DNA from: Ilyonectria destructans
Lineage: Eukaryota; Ascomycota; Sordariomycetes; Hypocreales; Nectriaceae
Assembly (NCBI GenBank): GCA_020740775.1
Contig: JAHEWK010000010.1
Coordinates: forward strand, 496,001 to 560,000
Length of the DNA stretch: 64,000 bases
Direction: 5' to 3'
Each line of letters begins with the position of its first letter. Positions within the stretch are counted from its first letter, which is position 1. A program made the translations under genes and the position numbers. Under the pieces are notes generated by a model. The model saw only the letters and a program-made list of their open reading frames with translations, did not search any database and had not been told where the DNA came from. This document shows, one piece after another, positions 35,254-47,100 of the stretch.

Positions 35254-36321
35254 ATGTCCAACCAGAACAAGGGCGCCGCTCCGCGGATCGCCATCAAGTT
35301 CGGCGCACCATCATCGAGCAACAGTGCAAAGAAATCTTCCCGCCCCAATCCTCCTTCAACGCTTGGCAAGCGGCCGCGCTCAAAGGCCTGGGGAGGAGGC
35401 TCCGATTCAGAACACGACGACGAGGACGGCCGGGGACGCCATGAGAAGATTACTGGGTTCGGCGAAGATGGCGCAGAAACTGAGAGGAAGAGCAAAGATT
35501 CCAGGACAGAGAAGAAGGAATATGTCATCGCTCGACAAGGGAATCGCGACTGGCGGACCGATGTGAAGTCACAGAAGAAGGGCAAGAATCTACTGCCAGA
35601 GGAGGCCAGGGCGCAACAAAACAATACTACTGTCGAGACGGAGCCAGCAGACCAGGATAAGGGCCTCAAATGGGGCCTGAGCATCAAGAAGAAGACGGCC
35701 AAGGACGATCAAGGGGATGAGGACAAGCCGGCTGACGACCCAAACCCTGCGAATGGCCCCGAACGAGATCCACCGCCCAAGCGAACAACCGACGACGAAG
35801 CCATGGATGCCCTACTGGGAAACAAGGCCGAAGACGAAAAAGTTATTCACCCCACCGAGGAGGACGCCTTCAAGCGCGATGTCGAACAAGCCGGCGAAGC
35901 ATCCACCCTGGACGACTACGAGGCCATGCCTGTCGAAGAGTTTGGCGCTGCCCTCCTCCGTGGCATGGGCTGGGACGGCAAACCCCGTGGCGCCAAGGTG
36001 AAGGAGGTGAAGCGACGCCCCAACCGCCTTGGTCTCGGTGCCAAGGAGCTCAAGGAGGACGAAGACCTCGGCGGTTGGAACCAAGGCAGCAAGAAGAACC
36101 GCCGGCCACGCCTAAACGACTACCGCCGGGAGGAGAGCAAGCGAAAGGAGAGTCGCCAGAACGAAGATAGCTATAAGCGAGAGCGTGAGCGCGAGAAGGA
36201 ACGAGATAGACACGGGCATCGCGACCGCGACCGCGATCATGACCGTGATCGCCACAGGGACAGGGAGCATGACCGACATCGAGATCGGCATCGCGATTAT
36301 GATCGGGATCGTCGACGGTGA
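35254..36321 (+). CDS. SPP2: Pre-mRNA splicing factor Spp2 (G-patch, GPKOW family)
   Basis: Activates the DEAH helicase Prp2 through its G-patch to drive the catalytic remodelling of the Bact spliceosome. Single exon, 355 aa. The N terminus IAIKFGAPSSS is the conserved short motif of the family. A second conserved stretch is ITGF..., YVIARQGNRDW. The G-patch-like segment near residues 228-260 reads MPVEEFGAALLRGMGWDGK, followed by RRPNRLGLGAKEL. The last ~70 residues are an Arg/Asp/His dipeptide tail (RDRDRDHDRDRHRDR), longer and more regular than in yeast Spp2. Yeast Spp2 is 185 aa, so the fungal protein is extended at both ends. It converges on the glucosyltransferase gene 292 bp away. Confidence 0.92.
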   Translation: MSNQNKGAAPRIAIKFGAPSSSNSAKKSSRPNPPSTLGKRPRSKAWGGGSDSEHDDEDGRGRHEKITGFGEDGAETERKSKDSRTEKKEYVIARQGNRDWRTDVKSQKKGKNLLPEEARAQQNNTTVETEPADQDKGLKWGLSIKKKTAKDDQGDEDKPADDPNPANGPERDPPPKRTTDDEAMDALLGNKAEDEKVIHPTEEDAFKRDVEQAGEASTLDDYEAMPVEEFGAALLRGMGWDGKPRGAKVKEVKRRPNRLGLGAKELKEDEDLGGWNQGSKKNRRPRLNDYRREESKRKESRQNEDSYKREREREKERDRHGHRDRDRDHDRDRHRDREHDRHRDRHRDYDRDRRR

Positions 36322-36613
36322 AGACACCACAGACAATCGCTCCAAAGGTTCACTTTCTTCCAACGGATCAAATTACCAAAGCGCCTCAAGTTGTACATTT
36401 ACATAGACGAAGACTGCTGTCAAGACACGAATATCAGCCTACGATATATGGCAGCCGCACGTAAGAACCACCCTATTAACCATCTTGTGCAAGGCAACCT
36501 GTCAAACTCACACCAGCCACTCTTTAGCCCATTCCAGAACCCCAATTGGTCCATTCTTCTCCAGGGACCAAGCCTCCTAACGCCATTGCTGTAACATCTT
36601 TCTCAAAGGCCTT

Positions 36614-39600
36614 CTAACCTCCAGAAACCGCCAGCCCATCTTTGTGAGGAGCTGGTGAATTATATCCCGTTTCAGCGTCTCCCGTCTTCGAATCTATTTT
36701 CTGTGTGCTGTGAGAGGAAGCCCGGCTCGGCTCTTCTCGACTTTTTCTCGGCATGTTTAGCGACCTCCGAAGCGACATACTATTATTCGCCCTGTCGCAA
36801 AATCGCCCTTGACGTTCAGGATGCAAAATACTGTCTAAGTTCTCTCCACTCTTCAACGCCTGCAGCGCCTTACATGCAGTGTCAACATCTTCAAACATGA
36901 CATCAAGTTCCAGCAACACCCGGTCAATCTGGCCCGCGAGGCCTCGCTCTTGTTCTACATCTGCAATCATATCACAGAGATCCTTCATGATGAGCCAGCC
37001 CCCAATGGCCTGCTGAGTGAGCTCCTTGGATCGCAATTCGGAAAGTTCTTTGGCTTCCCGTTGCCCTTGCACAATACGAGCCCGGCGGATGAATTTGTCG
37101 GGTCTCCTGTGTCGCCCTGCTTGCTTGACCAGACCCTTGAGTGTGTATCCCACCGGGCCGACGATGGCAGCCAGGTTCTTGAGAACGAGTCCGGTCAGCC
37201 CCATGCCCACTCCTTTCACGAACCCAACCACACCGTTGTTCTTCGCTCCACGGACGGGCAGGCGCACGACACCTGTGAACCCATCGTAGATGCCATACAC
37301 CAATTCGAATCGTGCGGCACGAAGGCCTGAGCGGAAGCCTGTCACTCGAGGAGTCCTGCGCACCGTATCATCGCCATAAAGGCGAGGGGCGTTGTGGAAA
37401 CCTTGGGCCAACGCCAGTGAGAGGTCGGCGGGGGCTTTTGCGATGGCTGTTGCGGTCCTTTCGACGCCACGGGCGACATCGCAAGCCCCAGATTCCATCC
37501 AGTCATTCCTAGAGCCATTCTTATGCAGGCTCTCTTCCTTCTTATCTCTGCGCCCTGCAGCCCTCTTCATCAGGCGGTAGGGAACACTGACGATCCCAGT
37601 GAAGGCCTCGCCAACGGACCGCGCAATCGATGACGCTGCGCCTGTGACGGGCTCTCCAGGGCCCTGGAAGTCGTTCCACTCCATATGTCTTATGAGCCTT
37701 AAACTTTTCCAACTCAGCAGCCCGTTTCCAACAAGGATATCTGCGACCAGAGCACTAAGCCTCACATGAGAGCCCTTCACCTTCCAGACAGCGACCTGGT
37801 CCTTGAGAATAGAGCATCGTAGCGTACTTGGTTTCCTTGCGAGCAGCTGACGGTGGAATTGCTCTACCGCATTGATTGCTCCGTCGCCATCATTCTCAAT
37901 CGATTGGGCCATCTTCTTCGCCGCATCCTGGGCCTTTTCAGTAAGGCAATACGTGATGCCTTCCGCCAGTTTCTCAGCATCCAGGTTCTTGTAAGGGATC
38001 GGATCCGGGCCAACGCCCGCGCCACCCACCATGTTGCCCCAGAAGTGCTGGTCTCCGAAGAACGGGACAATCATGGTGGGCAAGCCACACTTCAGGGCAA
38101 TAGCGGTAGTACCGGCACCGCCATGGATAACGCACGCTTTGACTCGAGGGAAAAGCCAATCATGAGGGATGTTGTCGAGCATGAAGATGTTGTCCGGGAT
38201 GTTTTCGCCTCCCAGTTTACCCCAACCCTTTGAAACCAAGGCTCGGACGCCCGCCAGCTCTACCGCCTTGAAAATCATATGGGTGAAGCTGTCGGGATCA
38301 TCGACGACAATCGACCCAAACCCAATATAGATGGGCATGTCGCCGCCAGCGATAAATTCTTCAAGGTCCTTTGGTGGCTTGAACGATGAAGCGAGGTCGA
38401 GAAACACGAAACCAGATACGCCAATCTCGTTTCCCCAGTCCGCAGGCTTAGGCACCAGCTCAGGAGACCACAGATACGTAAATGGAACATGGAGCCGGTA
38501 TGTCGCGCCTGGGGCCCAGATGGTCGACATAGGGTCCAGGCGCAACGTCTTGACGCGGAACTCATTAACCAAATCTCCAAGGCCCTGCCAAACCATCATC
38601 TCCACGAGGGGGTATGAGATGAAGTTTGTGTACCCAGGATCGACGTTAGACTTCTTGATGCTAGCCAACGGGTGCGGGAAGGCCTGCGTGGGCGTATAGG
38701 GGAAGGTAAACATCAAGTGCAGGGGGATTCCCAACGCTTCCGCGCAGTGGATATGAGCAAAGCTGGGCGGGTTGGCAATGATGGCATCCGCTACAAATGG
38801 GCTCTTGGACCCCATCATATTCATGTTATGGGTATCCTTCTGGTCATCTGTGGCGTCGATGCAAGCCCGCCAGAACCCGTCAAACATCTCGGCCATGGCG
38901 GCCCGCCGCTTCCCAATGTCTCCGGCTTTGACCGAGTCGATGGTCGGGATCAGCCCTGGGTTCTTCACCATGAATGCCATAAGCTCTGACGGGTCGCCGC
39001 CGACGGAGAAGAACTCGAGGCCCGAGTCACGCTCCACGAACTCCCGGAACGCAGGGTGCGTTGCGATGCGCACGCGGTGCCCGTACTCCTCCTTGAGGAC
39101 CTTTCCGATCTTGAGGAACGGCTGCGCATCGCCTCGAGAGCCGATGACCATGATGACGATGTTCAAGCGCGGGCGAGGACTGGTGTTCGCGGTAGCTGTT
39201 GACGCGGACGAAATGCCAGTGCTGTCGGTCTGTTTGATTTTTGGGACATGCACATCCTCCTCTCCGATGGAGGTGACCTTATTCATTGCCGCGCCGAGGG
39301 CCTTGGCGAGGTAACCTGTGTTGGCCGTTTCGTTGACCGTGATGCGCAGTCGTCCATCATTCTTCACCTTTCCGCTTGTCTGGTAGTTGTGATTGCCCAC
39401 GCTGAACCGCCGGTACCTATCTTCGTGGGTGGCCGCGAGGGTAAGTATCTCCAGCTCGTCTGGACGAAGCGCTTGGCCGGCCTGGTCTCGCGGCTCATCA
39501 TTGTCCTCATCCTCTTCCAGATCGCTGGAGATGGACCTGGAGATGGACGCCCGGCGCAGGTCGTGGCTCTCCCAGATGGCCTTATTCAGGTATGACGAGC

Positions 39601-40000
39601 CAGCCCGCTGGGCCAAGGGTCGAAAAAGCGAGGATCGACGGGCTCCGTGTCGTGGGGCCTCACTTTGCCAGATCCTCGTCAACGCTGGTCGATTGCGAAG
39701 ATCCAGCGGGTTTGTTGGAGTTGGCATTGTTGTTGAGTGTATCAGCCCGGAGTCTGATAGCTGGCTCGATAGCTCGTCATCCTTGCCCGCGGCTCTCGGC
39801 GTGTTGTCTTCCTCGACTGTAGTCTGACGACTCTCGGGGGACTCGACAGCGGGCGGTATGTAGCCTGGGTATGCAAGCCGCCCATCCAAAGTGGTCAGGA
39901 GCGTCGCCCTCTGGGATCTGCCTTGTCCACCTTCCACGGGCTCGAGTGCGGCCTCTGACTCCCGGTTACCATCGCCGAGATGCTCTCGATGTTGCGCCAT
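36614..40000 (-). CDS. UDP-glucose:sterol glucosyltransferase-type enzyme with VPS13-like C-terminal region
   Basis: Single exon, 1128 aa. Residues about 275-700 form a two-domain GT1/GT28-type glycosyltransferase: the N-terminal donor fold starts NIVIMVIGSRGDAQPFLKIG (near 280) and the C-terminal nucleotide-sugar motif is VIHGGAGTTAIALKCGLP (near 625) with PFFGDQHFWGNMV. These match sterol 3-beta-glucosyltransferases (Atg26 class), which glucosylate ergosterol. Unlike Atg26 it shows no evident GRAM or PH domain upstream; the first ~270 residues are disordered. Downstream, residues about 790-980 carry Gly-spaced amphipathic segments such as GFTGVVRLPVRGAKNNGVVG and VKGVGMGLTGLVLKNLAAIV, a pattern I associate with the C-terminal region of VPS13/ATG2 lipid-transfer proteins. 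A coiled-coil-like tail follows. Acceptor lipid is inferred, not shown. Confidence 0.85.
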   Translation of the reverse strand: MAQHREHLGDGNRESEAALEPVEGGQGRSQRATLLTTLDGRLAYPGYIPPAVESPESRQTTVEEDNTPRAAGKDDELSSQLSDSGLIHSTTMPTPTNPLDLRNRPALTRIWQSEAPRHGARRSSLFRPLAQRAGSSYLNKAIWESHDLRRASISRSISSDLEEDEDNDEPRDQAGQALRPDELEILTLAATHEDRYRRFSVGNHNYQTSGKVKNDGRLRITVNETANTGYLAKALGAAMNKVTSIGEEDVHVPKIKQTDSTGISSASTATANTSPRPRLNIVIMVIGSRGDAQPFLKIGKVLKEEYGHRVRIATHPAFREFVERDSGLEFFSVGGDPSELMAFMVKNPGLIPTIDSVKAGDIGKRRAAMAEMFDGFWRACIDATDDQKDTHNMNMMGSKSPFVADAIIANPPSFAHIHCAEALGIPLHLMFTFPYTPTQAFPHPLASIKKSNVDPGYTNFISYPLVEMMVWQGLGDLVNEFRVKTLRLDPMSTIWAPGATYRLHVPFTYLWSPELVPKPADWGNEIGVSGFVFLDLASSFKPPKDLEEFIAGGDMPIYIGFGSIVVDDPDSFTHMIFKAVELAGVRALVSKGWGKLGGENIPDNIFMLDNIPHDWLFPRVKACVIHGGAGTTAIALKCGLPTMIVPFFGDQHFWGNMVGGAGVGPDPIPYKNLDAEKLAEGITYCLTEKAQDAAKKMAQSIENDGDGAINAVEQFHRQLLARKPSTLRCSILKDQVAVWKVKGSHVRLSALVADILVGNGLLSWKSLRLIRHMEWNDFQGPGEPVTGAASSIARSVGEAFTGIVSVPYRLMKRAAGRRDKKEESLHKNGSRNDWMESGACDVARGVERTATAIAKAPADLSLALAQGFHNAPRLYGDDTVRRTPRVTGFRSGLRAARFELVYGIYDGFTGVVRLPVRGAKNNGVVGFVKGVGMGLTGLVLKNLAAIVGPVGYTLKGLVKQAGRHRRPDKFIRRARIVQGQREAKELSELRSKELTQQAIGGWLIMKDLCDMIADVEQERGLAGQIDRVLLELDVMFEDVDTACKALQALKSGENLDSILHPERQGRFCDRANNSMSLRRSLNMPRKSREEPSRASSHSTQKIDSKTGDAETGYNSPAPHKDGLAVSGG

Positions 40001-41116
40001 GATATGTGCTTCGTCCTCGTGACGGGGATGGCGTGCAGCTTACAGCTAGGGACGCGTCTTTCTTGCTGCACCAATAGCTGTTGTCCGTTTAGTTGTAGAA
40101 TGAGCACTCTCTCATCGCCGTAAGCTGACGCTCCGATCAATATCTGTTTCTGATAGAATTGAAAAGTTTGGAAAGAGTGAACTCTTCGCCGGAGGGAGCA
40201 AACGCGCTCTGGATGAACCTCTTAGAGTTCGACTTAGCGTGTTGACGCTCTGATGCCCTGACCAGTTAGTGACATCACTGACTCTTGTCCCTTGCACTGC
40301 CGTGGCCTTGTCTCATTGGGGGAAGGGCCGTGGGCGTATTCCTGTCACTGCGTAGGTACCTGTGAGTTGTGTGTGTGTGTGTGTGTACCTATGTGTGTGT
40401 TGCATGACTGATATGTTTGAAACGAGTCCAGTAGCCAATTACTGAATCACCACTCAAATGGATATCGTCATAGACCTCAACGATGGCTCAAAGTTGCACA
40501 TGTTGGGTATTATTTATGCACTCTTGTCTTGCCAAGAGATTTCTAAATAACTATCTAGAATGAGTTGTTTTTTTGGTCTGTAATATAACACGGTCTTGTT
40601 TTGACGTCATTGGTTTTTGGTCTCATTGGCGCGGTGAAAGTCGAGAGCCCAAAAATCCGATATTAACGCATGTCAACATGCTTAAATTTGGGGACACTAG
40701 ACCGATCTCAAACCACCAACAATACAATGAAGCCATTAAAACAGCCCTCTTCGTTAGCATACCACTTTGCTTGCATTCATGATTCGAAGGCTTCGCTCGA
40801 ATGCTCGCTCAGGCCCATCATCATACGCATCACTTAGGTTTGCTACCCTACACAACACCAAAGTCGTCACACGCACTTACAACCTTGATATGAACATCCG
40901 CATATCAAGCGCCTGAGTATTTATTTAATTTCCATTGAAATACAATTCCCATGTACCTTTCATCATATATTGTTTCATACAACGTTGCATGCCCGAGTTC
41001 ATAACGAGACCCATGTCAATGAAGCCTCCCGATTCCGTTTTCGTGACTCCTGACCTTCCCCATCCCATCCCATCCCGTTCCATCCTATCCCAGCCCGCTT
41101 GGTTACCCAAATGCAA
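40001..41116. other. Intergenic region upstream of glucosyltransferase
   Basis: About 1.1 kb between the glucosyltransferase start and the stop of the next minus-strand gene. It holds the glucosyltransferase promoter, a GT microsatellite, and AT-richer DNA at 40490-40960. No gene recognised. Confidence 0.5.
40369..40386. repeat. (GT)9 microsatellite
   Basis: Nine perfect GT units, followed after ACCTAT by another short GT run. Noncoding. Confidence 0.95.
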
Positions 41117-42980
41117 TTACTGCAGAGGCACACGCTCCAACGTATCTGTTAAGATACCCAGCTGCATCAAGACCTCTCCCTCCGTACCCTCGCCGTCAAT
41201 CTCCTTCTTCTCCACAGCGCTCTTCAGCGTTGTCGCCGCGAACAGCAAGGGACGAACGTATCGGTGCTCAATGGCCGCAGCCATTCCAGCCGGTGCTAGG
41301 TCTTTATAGTCCTTTCCGCCGAAGAGGAACAGGGCAAAGTTTGCGACCTGTAGGTGGAAAGGCGCGTTTTGCACCCAGTACTCCCAGAGGGCCACCGAAT
41401 CCGTCTCATTGAGATGTACGAGGTCCTGGAAGAGAGTGTATTGCAGGGCATCCAGGCAGTCTGGATTAGAGAAGCGACCCTTGGAACCCGACTTGCGGGC
41501 TGCGATCATCTCTTCCCGTAGCCACGTCACCGCGCAGGCCTGCAGGGACGAGAACATGCAATTCTCTAACAGATCCTCCATGATGGAGAGTCGGTCGTCT
41601 TCTTCAGGATCGGCGTGCAGAATGAGACCCGCTAGCACGGTGGCCACGTTTCGGACTCGGAGCGCTGGGTGGAAGACTGACACCAGGGTCAGAAGGTGGT
41701 GGTACGACATGAAGTTGACCTCCTTTTCTGTGCTGGCTGTGGAGCTTCCTGATAATCGCTTCTTGTCGTTGAGCCACAAGGCCACAACTATGAGCGCCTC
41801 GACGGTGCCGGGGTTGCCCACAATCTTGGCCTCGGGCTCGACTTCGAGAAAACGCTTCAAGAGAAGGTGGTGATCGGGGAAGATGTTGATGTCGGGATGG
41901 TCGTAGTCGGCGTCGAAGATTTCCGAAGCAAACATACGGTATGCCGTAAAGCACAAGAACCCACCGGGCGACAGCTTGGTATCTTCCGGGTGCTGAGAGT
42001 CAGGCTCGCCAGAGAATGGGTTGCTGGAGACCGGGGCCTCCAGGACTTGCTTCACTTCGGCGGAAGTCATTTTTGACAAGCCAAGGTCACTGGCAACGGC
42101 CTAGAGGGAGTCGATTAGTCAAAACGGACACAAGAGTTGAGGGCTGCCAACTTACCACTAGCTGTCCGACCAAGGCATCCATGGCCTGAAGCTCTGCTAC
42201 CTGATTGAAGGCCTGCAGCATCGTTGGCCGGCCAGGCACAATCTTCTCTGGAGTGCAGTATTCCAGAAGCCTTGATGCCCACTCCATGCTGTTGGAATTG
42301 ACGTACGCCTCGAGGATGCTGGTGATGAACGACTGCAGCATCCGGGTAACCAACTCGGGCTCTCCGGGACTCGTCTGGTCCGTCGTCTCGGCCTCGGGAT
42401 CCGGGGCGCTCTTAGACGGGTCGCTCTCTTGAAAGGGTGTATCCAGCTTCGTGCTCGACTGGCGTGTGGGCAGCGGAGGACGTTGGCGCCCCGACAGCGA
42501 CCTTACAAGCTCGATGACGGCGGCGGTGGTCTCTGCGCCGCGGGGATCGTAGGCTCTGTAGACGGTCTGCAGGGTGGAGTGGAGGAAGCGCGAGGGCGCC
42601 TTGACCTGCAGGCGACGGTGCAAGATGGTGAGCATGCCGACGAGGGTGATGAACTTGGCGCTGGCGTTGGCATCGCCGGCCTCTGACGACTCGGAGTTGG
42701 AGTCGAGGACCTCGAGGACCTTGAGGATGACCTCACGCGGGTTGCCGAGGCGGGCGATGGTCTCGAGGCAGGGCGAACTGCCGGGGATGTTGATGAGCAT
42801 CTCGACGAGGTCCCAGCCAATATCGCTGGTCAGCCGGGCATCTTCGAGGATCTGTTGGAAGGCCGGGAGGATTTCGGGAGACAGAGACTTTTCGACAATG
42901 GTGAGGTAGGTGAAGGCGTCGGTTGCAGGAGGCCGGGACTCTTGGAGCCTCTTGACGGCTTCGTCGATGGAGGATGCCAT
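41117..42980 (-). CDS. YAP1-binding / glomulin-family protein (Ybp1/Ybp2-like)
   Basis: Exons 42980-42156 and 42100-41117 around a 55-bp intron (GTAAGT donor, TCTAG acceptor) give 602 aa. The product is an all-helical protein from start (SSIDEAVKRLQESRPP) to end (LGILTDTLERVPLQ), with recognisable family stretches such as GWDLVEMLINIPGSSPCLET, GNPREVILKVLEVL, YRMFASEIFDADYDHPDI and WEYWVQNAPFHLQVANFALF. From memory it matches the fungal YAP-binding/ALF4/glomulin family. In yeast Ybp1 helps oxidise the stress factor Yap1 and Ybp2 also associates with kinetochores; which role applies here cannot be told from sequence. A Pro/Ser/Asp-rich loop (about 170-210) interrupts the helices. Confidence 0.85.
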
Positions 42981-44146
42981 GGCTGTGTTGGTTGGTAGAT
43001 TGCTGGTTGGATGGCCAGTTGGATGTATTCCCTCTCTCTAACCCTTGCTGTAAGCTCGCTTCGTTTGTCTCCCTCCCCGTCTTGGGTCGTGGGCGCTGTG
43101 TCGTTGGAGTTTAGTTTGTTGGGGCAGATGGATGGATCGAGGGGTGGCTAGCTTCGGCTCCAGAGCGGCACGTCGTTCGTCCAGCAAGCGGGGTGAAGCA
43201 GGTTCTCGGAAGCGAGAGGATGGAAGAAACACGGGCAACGAGAGGGCGAGTCCGGCGGAATATAGTCAAATCAAGCACGCCTGGTTGGGTTCCGAACGGC
43301 GGAAATGGTGCAATGTCGGGGTTGACGATGACGATGGCAGCAGAGAGAGACGGCCCCTCCACCTGAGCTGGGCTGAGCTGAGGATTATTACAGAACCCCC
43401 CCACCTAAGTTAATACCTGGCAGCCCGCCCTGATGACGAAACGGGCATGCACCGTGAAGCTTGTTTTTCCCACCAGCTCCCAGTGAGCTGCCAGTAAAAC
43501 CCACTAAAACGGCGCCACTACACGATGCTACGGCACGATGCCACTAAAGGAGCCACTAAAGGAGCCACTAAAGCCCCCCCACTAACACGAGTTGGGGACT
43601 GCCGCTCCGGCTGATGCTCAATATCCCTCCTCGCGATACTGACCCTGTAACGTCCGAGGTGACAGCGCCGCCTGGCCCTTGTTCGAGCCAATGGAAGTCG
43701 ACCATTGAGGGCATCATGGTCAATGCAACCTGGATCGGATCTCCCGGGCCCTGGTCCTTAAATATACAGTTCCCGGCTTGAATACCGCCTCTCTCGGCAC
43801 ATTTGCCCTCCACAACTCGACCATAGCCGTCAATCAGACACTGTTCATTGAATTACAATTTTAATACATTACGCTACCAAGGCAGGTAGCTACCTAGACA
43901 CTTAGATATATACTCGTACAACATAGATGTCATCCCAAGGCCGTCATCTCCCCGCTTTTCCCTTTTCATAACAACACCGACCGTGACCTATCCATCAAGA
44001 ACCCCTGAAGCCCCTAACCTCCCAATGCAGATGCAGTCATACATGAAGTACATACAATCCCCCTCGTCCAGTATCATACAATCGGTACAGCGACAATCCA
44101 AAAGAAATATACAGGTTCAACTGTCAAGTCAGTAGAAATGAACAAC
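42981..44146. other. Intergenic region, YBP-like / MIP1
   Basis: About 1.17 kb with the YBP-like promoter and the MIP1 3' flank. Contains a tandem 12-bp repeat at 43540-43573 and an AT-richer stretch near 43850-43930. No gene recognised. Confidence 0.5.
43540..43573. repeat. Tandem GCCACTAAAGGA repeat, 2.8 copies
   Basis: Perfect 12-bp unit repeated almost three times; further CCACTAA and CCACTA copies sit at 43491-43520 and just after the array, so the motif is scattered over about 100 bp. Confidence 0.85.
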
Positions 44147-47100
44147 TCAGAGCCTCGAGCTTGGCCTCGCGCCCCCCTTGGTTGGGCTCTTCGCCCACGG
44201 ATACCGGTTCTCTGCTCCCTTGTGTCCGTTTTGATACTCCATGCTCAAGGTATCCGACAACAACATGAACTCGTTCGTCGGCATCAGATGCGCCGGCGTA
44301 CGGTACGGCAGCATTTTCTCCATCGCCTTCTTGCTCATCGGCTTCTCCGTCTTCCTCATGCCTGCAGTCTTGGCTTTCTGCACGTCTTTGACGATGTCGC
44401 GCAGCTCTTGATCCTCGCTGACGATCTGCGCCTTAAGGAAGGCCATACTCTCCCCAGTTGTGTCCTGGATGGCCTGCATGACGGGCACGCGGGGAGTGTA
44501 CTCGATGTGATCCAGCTTGGGGGCATGCTTGGGATCAGGTACAATGGCTGGATCAAGGCTGGCCTCGTCGCCCTTTTTGAGCAAAGTCACAATGTCGAGG
44601 CTTTCTCCGTGTGGAATGGCGTTCGGGTGGCTCGGTGTGATGCAGTCTATATCTACCTCCTTCCGCAGAACATGGTCAATATCCACGGCCGAGAAGTAGG
44701 CGCACGACTGCGGGAGGTCATCGATGCCCACTTGCTGAGCGAACATGGCTCGTGTCCAAATGTTGGCCACTTGGAGCGCGAGGGCTGCACGATACTTGTC
44801 CTCGTTCTTAACCAAGTATCGGATCTCATCATGCACTGTGATGGAGAGTCGAGCGTCAAGACAGAATCGTCGTGTCAGATAGTCCATCGCGACAACAAGG
44901 AGATGCAAGTAGTCAACTCCCGACGACTGAATCGCCCAGTTGATGCGAGATGTCAGGAACCCACCCTTTTTGATGAACCGTCCCATGAGTGCCTCTGTGA
45001 TACCGGCACCGAGCACCGGCGTTCTGGGCCTCTCCTGTTCCGCAAACTCCTCAAGCTTGTTGAAGACGAAGGACTCAGTACCACCTCTCCAAAAAGGTCG
45101 CTTGTACAGCGTCTTTCGATTCGTCTTGGTTCCTTTTGTGTTGACATATAGCTTCGACGCCGTGTCCGTGGTCTGCTTCTCCGATAAATTGGGATTGAAC
45201 TGTCGCAGCAATGTCGCCGCAAACTTCAACCCTGCGCCATAGATACGCCCATAGTTGAAAACCTTGGCATCGTTTCTTGTAATGCCCAGGATAGACGCTG
45301 TTCGTGAATGCAGATCGGTGCCCGCGGCTTTTGTCCCCTCTAGGGTCATGAAACCAACCGCATTTCCGCCATGCAGCTTGAATGTCGCATCGCCCACCAA
45401 GCTGGCAATCCAAAGCTCCTCTGAATCCACATCAGCTCCCACGAAGCTGTAGCCCTCCGGAGCCTTGACCATTGCCTTCAACTCGGAGCCCACTCGGTTC
45501 TTCTTGGCGTTGCTTGCAGTGAGCCAAGTATTCTCCACGGAACGGCGAGTAATGGTACCCATCGGAATGAGTTGTGGCAGGATAAAACCTTTGTTGTTGG
45601 CAGTGCTCACTTTGCTCCTTCGACGGTTGCTTGGTGTGAGATCCTCTTCATAGACGACCATTTGCGACTTGATCCTGTCTCGCGCACTAATCCAGTATGA
45701 GCACGAAGCGTTCATCTCGAGCGCCTCCTTGGCGTATGAGTACTCCGATGAAAGGATCCCATTCTCAAAGTAGGACAGGTAACCCTTGGCCATTGGGTTC
45801 GTGCAGCGGGCAGTTGGACCATCTTTGTGTGGGAGCTTAAAGTAGGCATGGTTTCGGTCATCTCTCAAAACCGGCTCGGCTTCGTCAAAGACGCACTGCA
45901 GCATCTGTTTTCCAATATACTTTGCAGTTTCCGCTTGTGGGACTCGGAATGTCCAGCCATACTTGTCAGACCAGAACAATGGGTGGGTGTCCCAGCGGAG
46001 CTTCAACATCAGAGGCGCGATTCGAGTTCGCACTGTAATACTAATAGGCGCATCGTTCTTTTGGAAGAGGTCCTTGTACCATTTGGGCATTCCAGGCTTC
46101 TTTTGTCTTGCGGCAGGCCTCGGTGGATCGTTCTTTCGCTTGCCCTTAACCATCTTGATCTCCTGGCCGGACCAGTCCAGCTGTTGCATCCAAGGGTCGT
46201 TCTGCCACTTTTCTGGGTCGTCCTTGATCTCCAGTGCCTTGTCTGTCAACCCGACAAGTCGTTCTAGGATAGCATCAGAAAGTTTTTGATAGGTTGCCTC
46301 GGCGTTGGTAAGGTATGCATCCCAAGATTTGTTGACCGGTAGAATAGAGGAGGAGAGATGGCGGAGAGCAGCAAAGCTGACGGGATGCGGGCAGACTCTG
46401 AGGAAGTTGGGGAAGACTATTTGATAGATGCGATGGGTGATGGATACATCCGAAGCGCAGTAGTCCATCAGCTCGTCCAGCTTTGCCAAGATACCATCGC
46501 GATCCAGCACGCCAAAATCATCGCGAACGGCTTTGTCAATAGAGACGTCGAGATGGAACTTAGCCACGTCTCGGAGCGAGTTGACCGAGCTATGTTCAAC
46601 CCATAATTCCTCTTCATCATTTAGGCTTTGGTTGTTTAGGAGCTCCGCGAGGTCATGGTCTGGAGTTTCGCTGGCAACCCGTTCCCTCAGCTCTTTGTTC
46701 TTCTTATGCTTCATCCAGGTAGGTCGTTGCTGGGAGCACATGCCGTTGACGGCTATGTGTAGCGACATGGTGTCCATAAATGCGGTCCTCGACTGTTTGA
46801 TACTGTACTCCTCCAAGATTCTAGCGCGGTCGAACCCCACGTTGTGTCCAACAATGATTCGGTCTTTGGTGGGATCGCCCATGGGGATGAGCTGTCGTTC
46901 GTTCTTCGTTTTGCCAAGGAGCCACGGAGAAAGCCATGCATACCATGCAGTCGGGCTTGAGGCACACGCCATGACGGCAAATGGGTTTTCTTTCCACATA
47001 ACCTCGGTATCGAAGCAGAGCATCGTCTCGTCCGGAGCATCCACCTGTTCAGTTCGCCCATCCGGATAGTATTTGGTCCAACCGCTGCGGCGCACCCACT

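Noticed and set aside
44138..45151. 337-codon plus-strand open frame opposite MIP1
   Set aside because: Antisense of conserved polymerase motifs B and C on the minus strand; no independent evidence.
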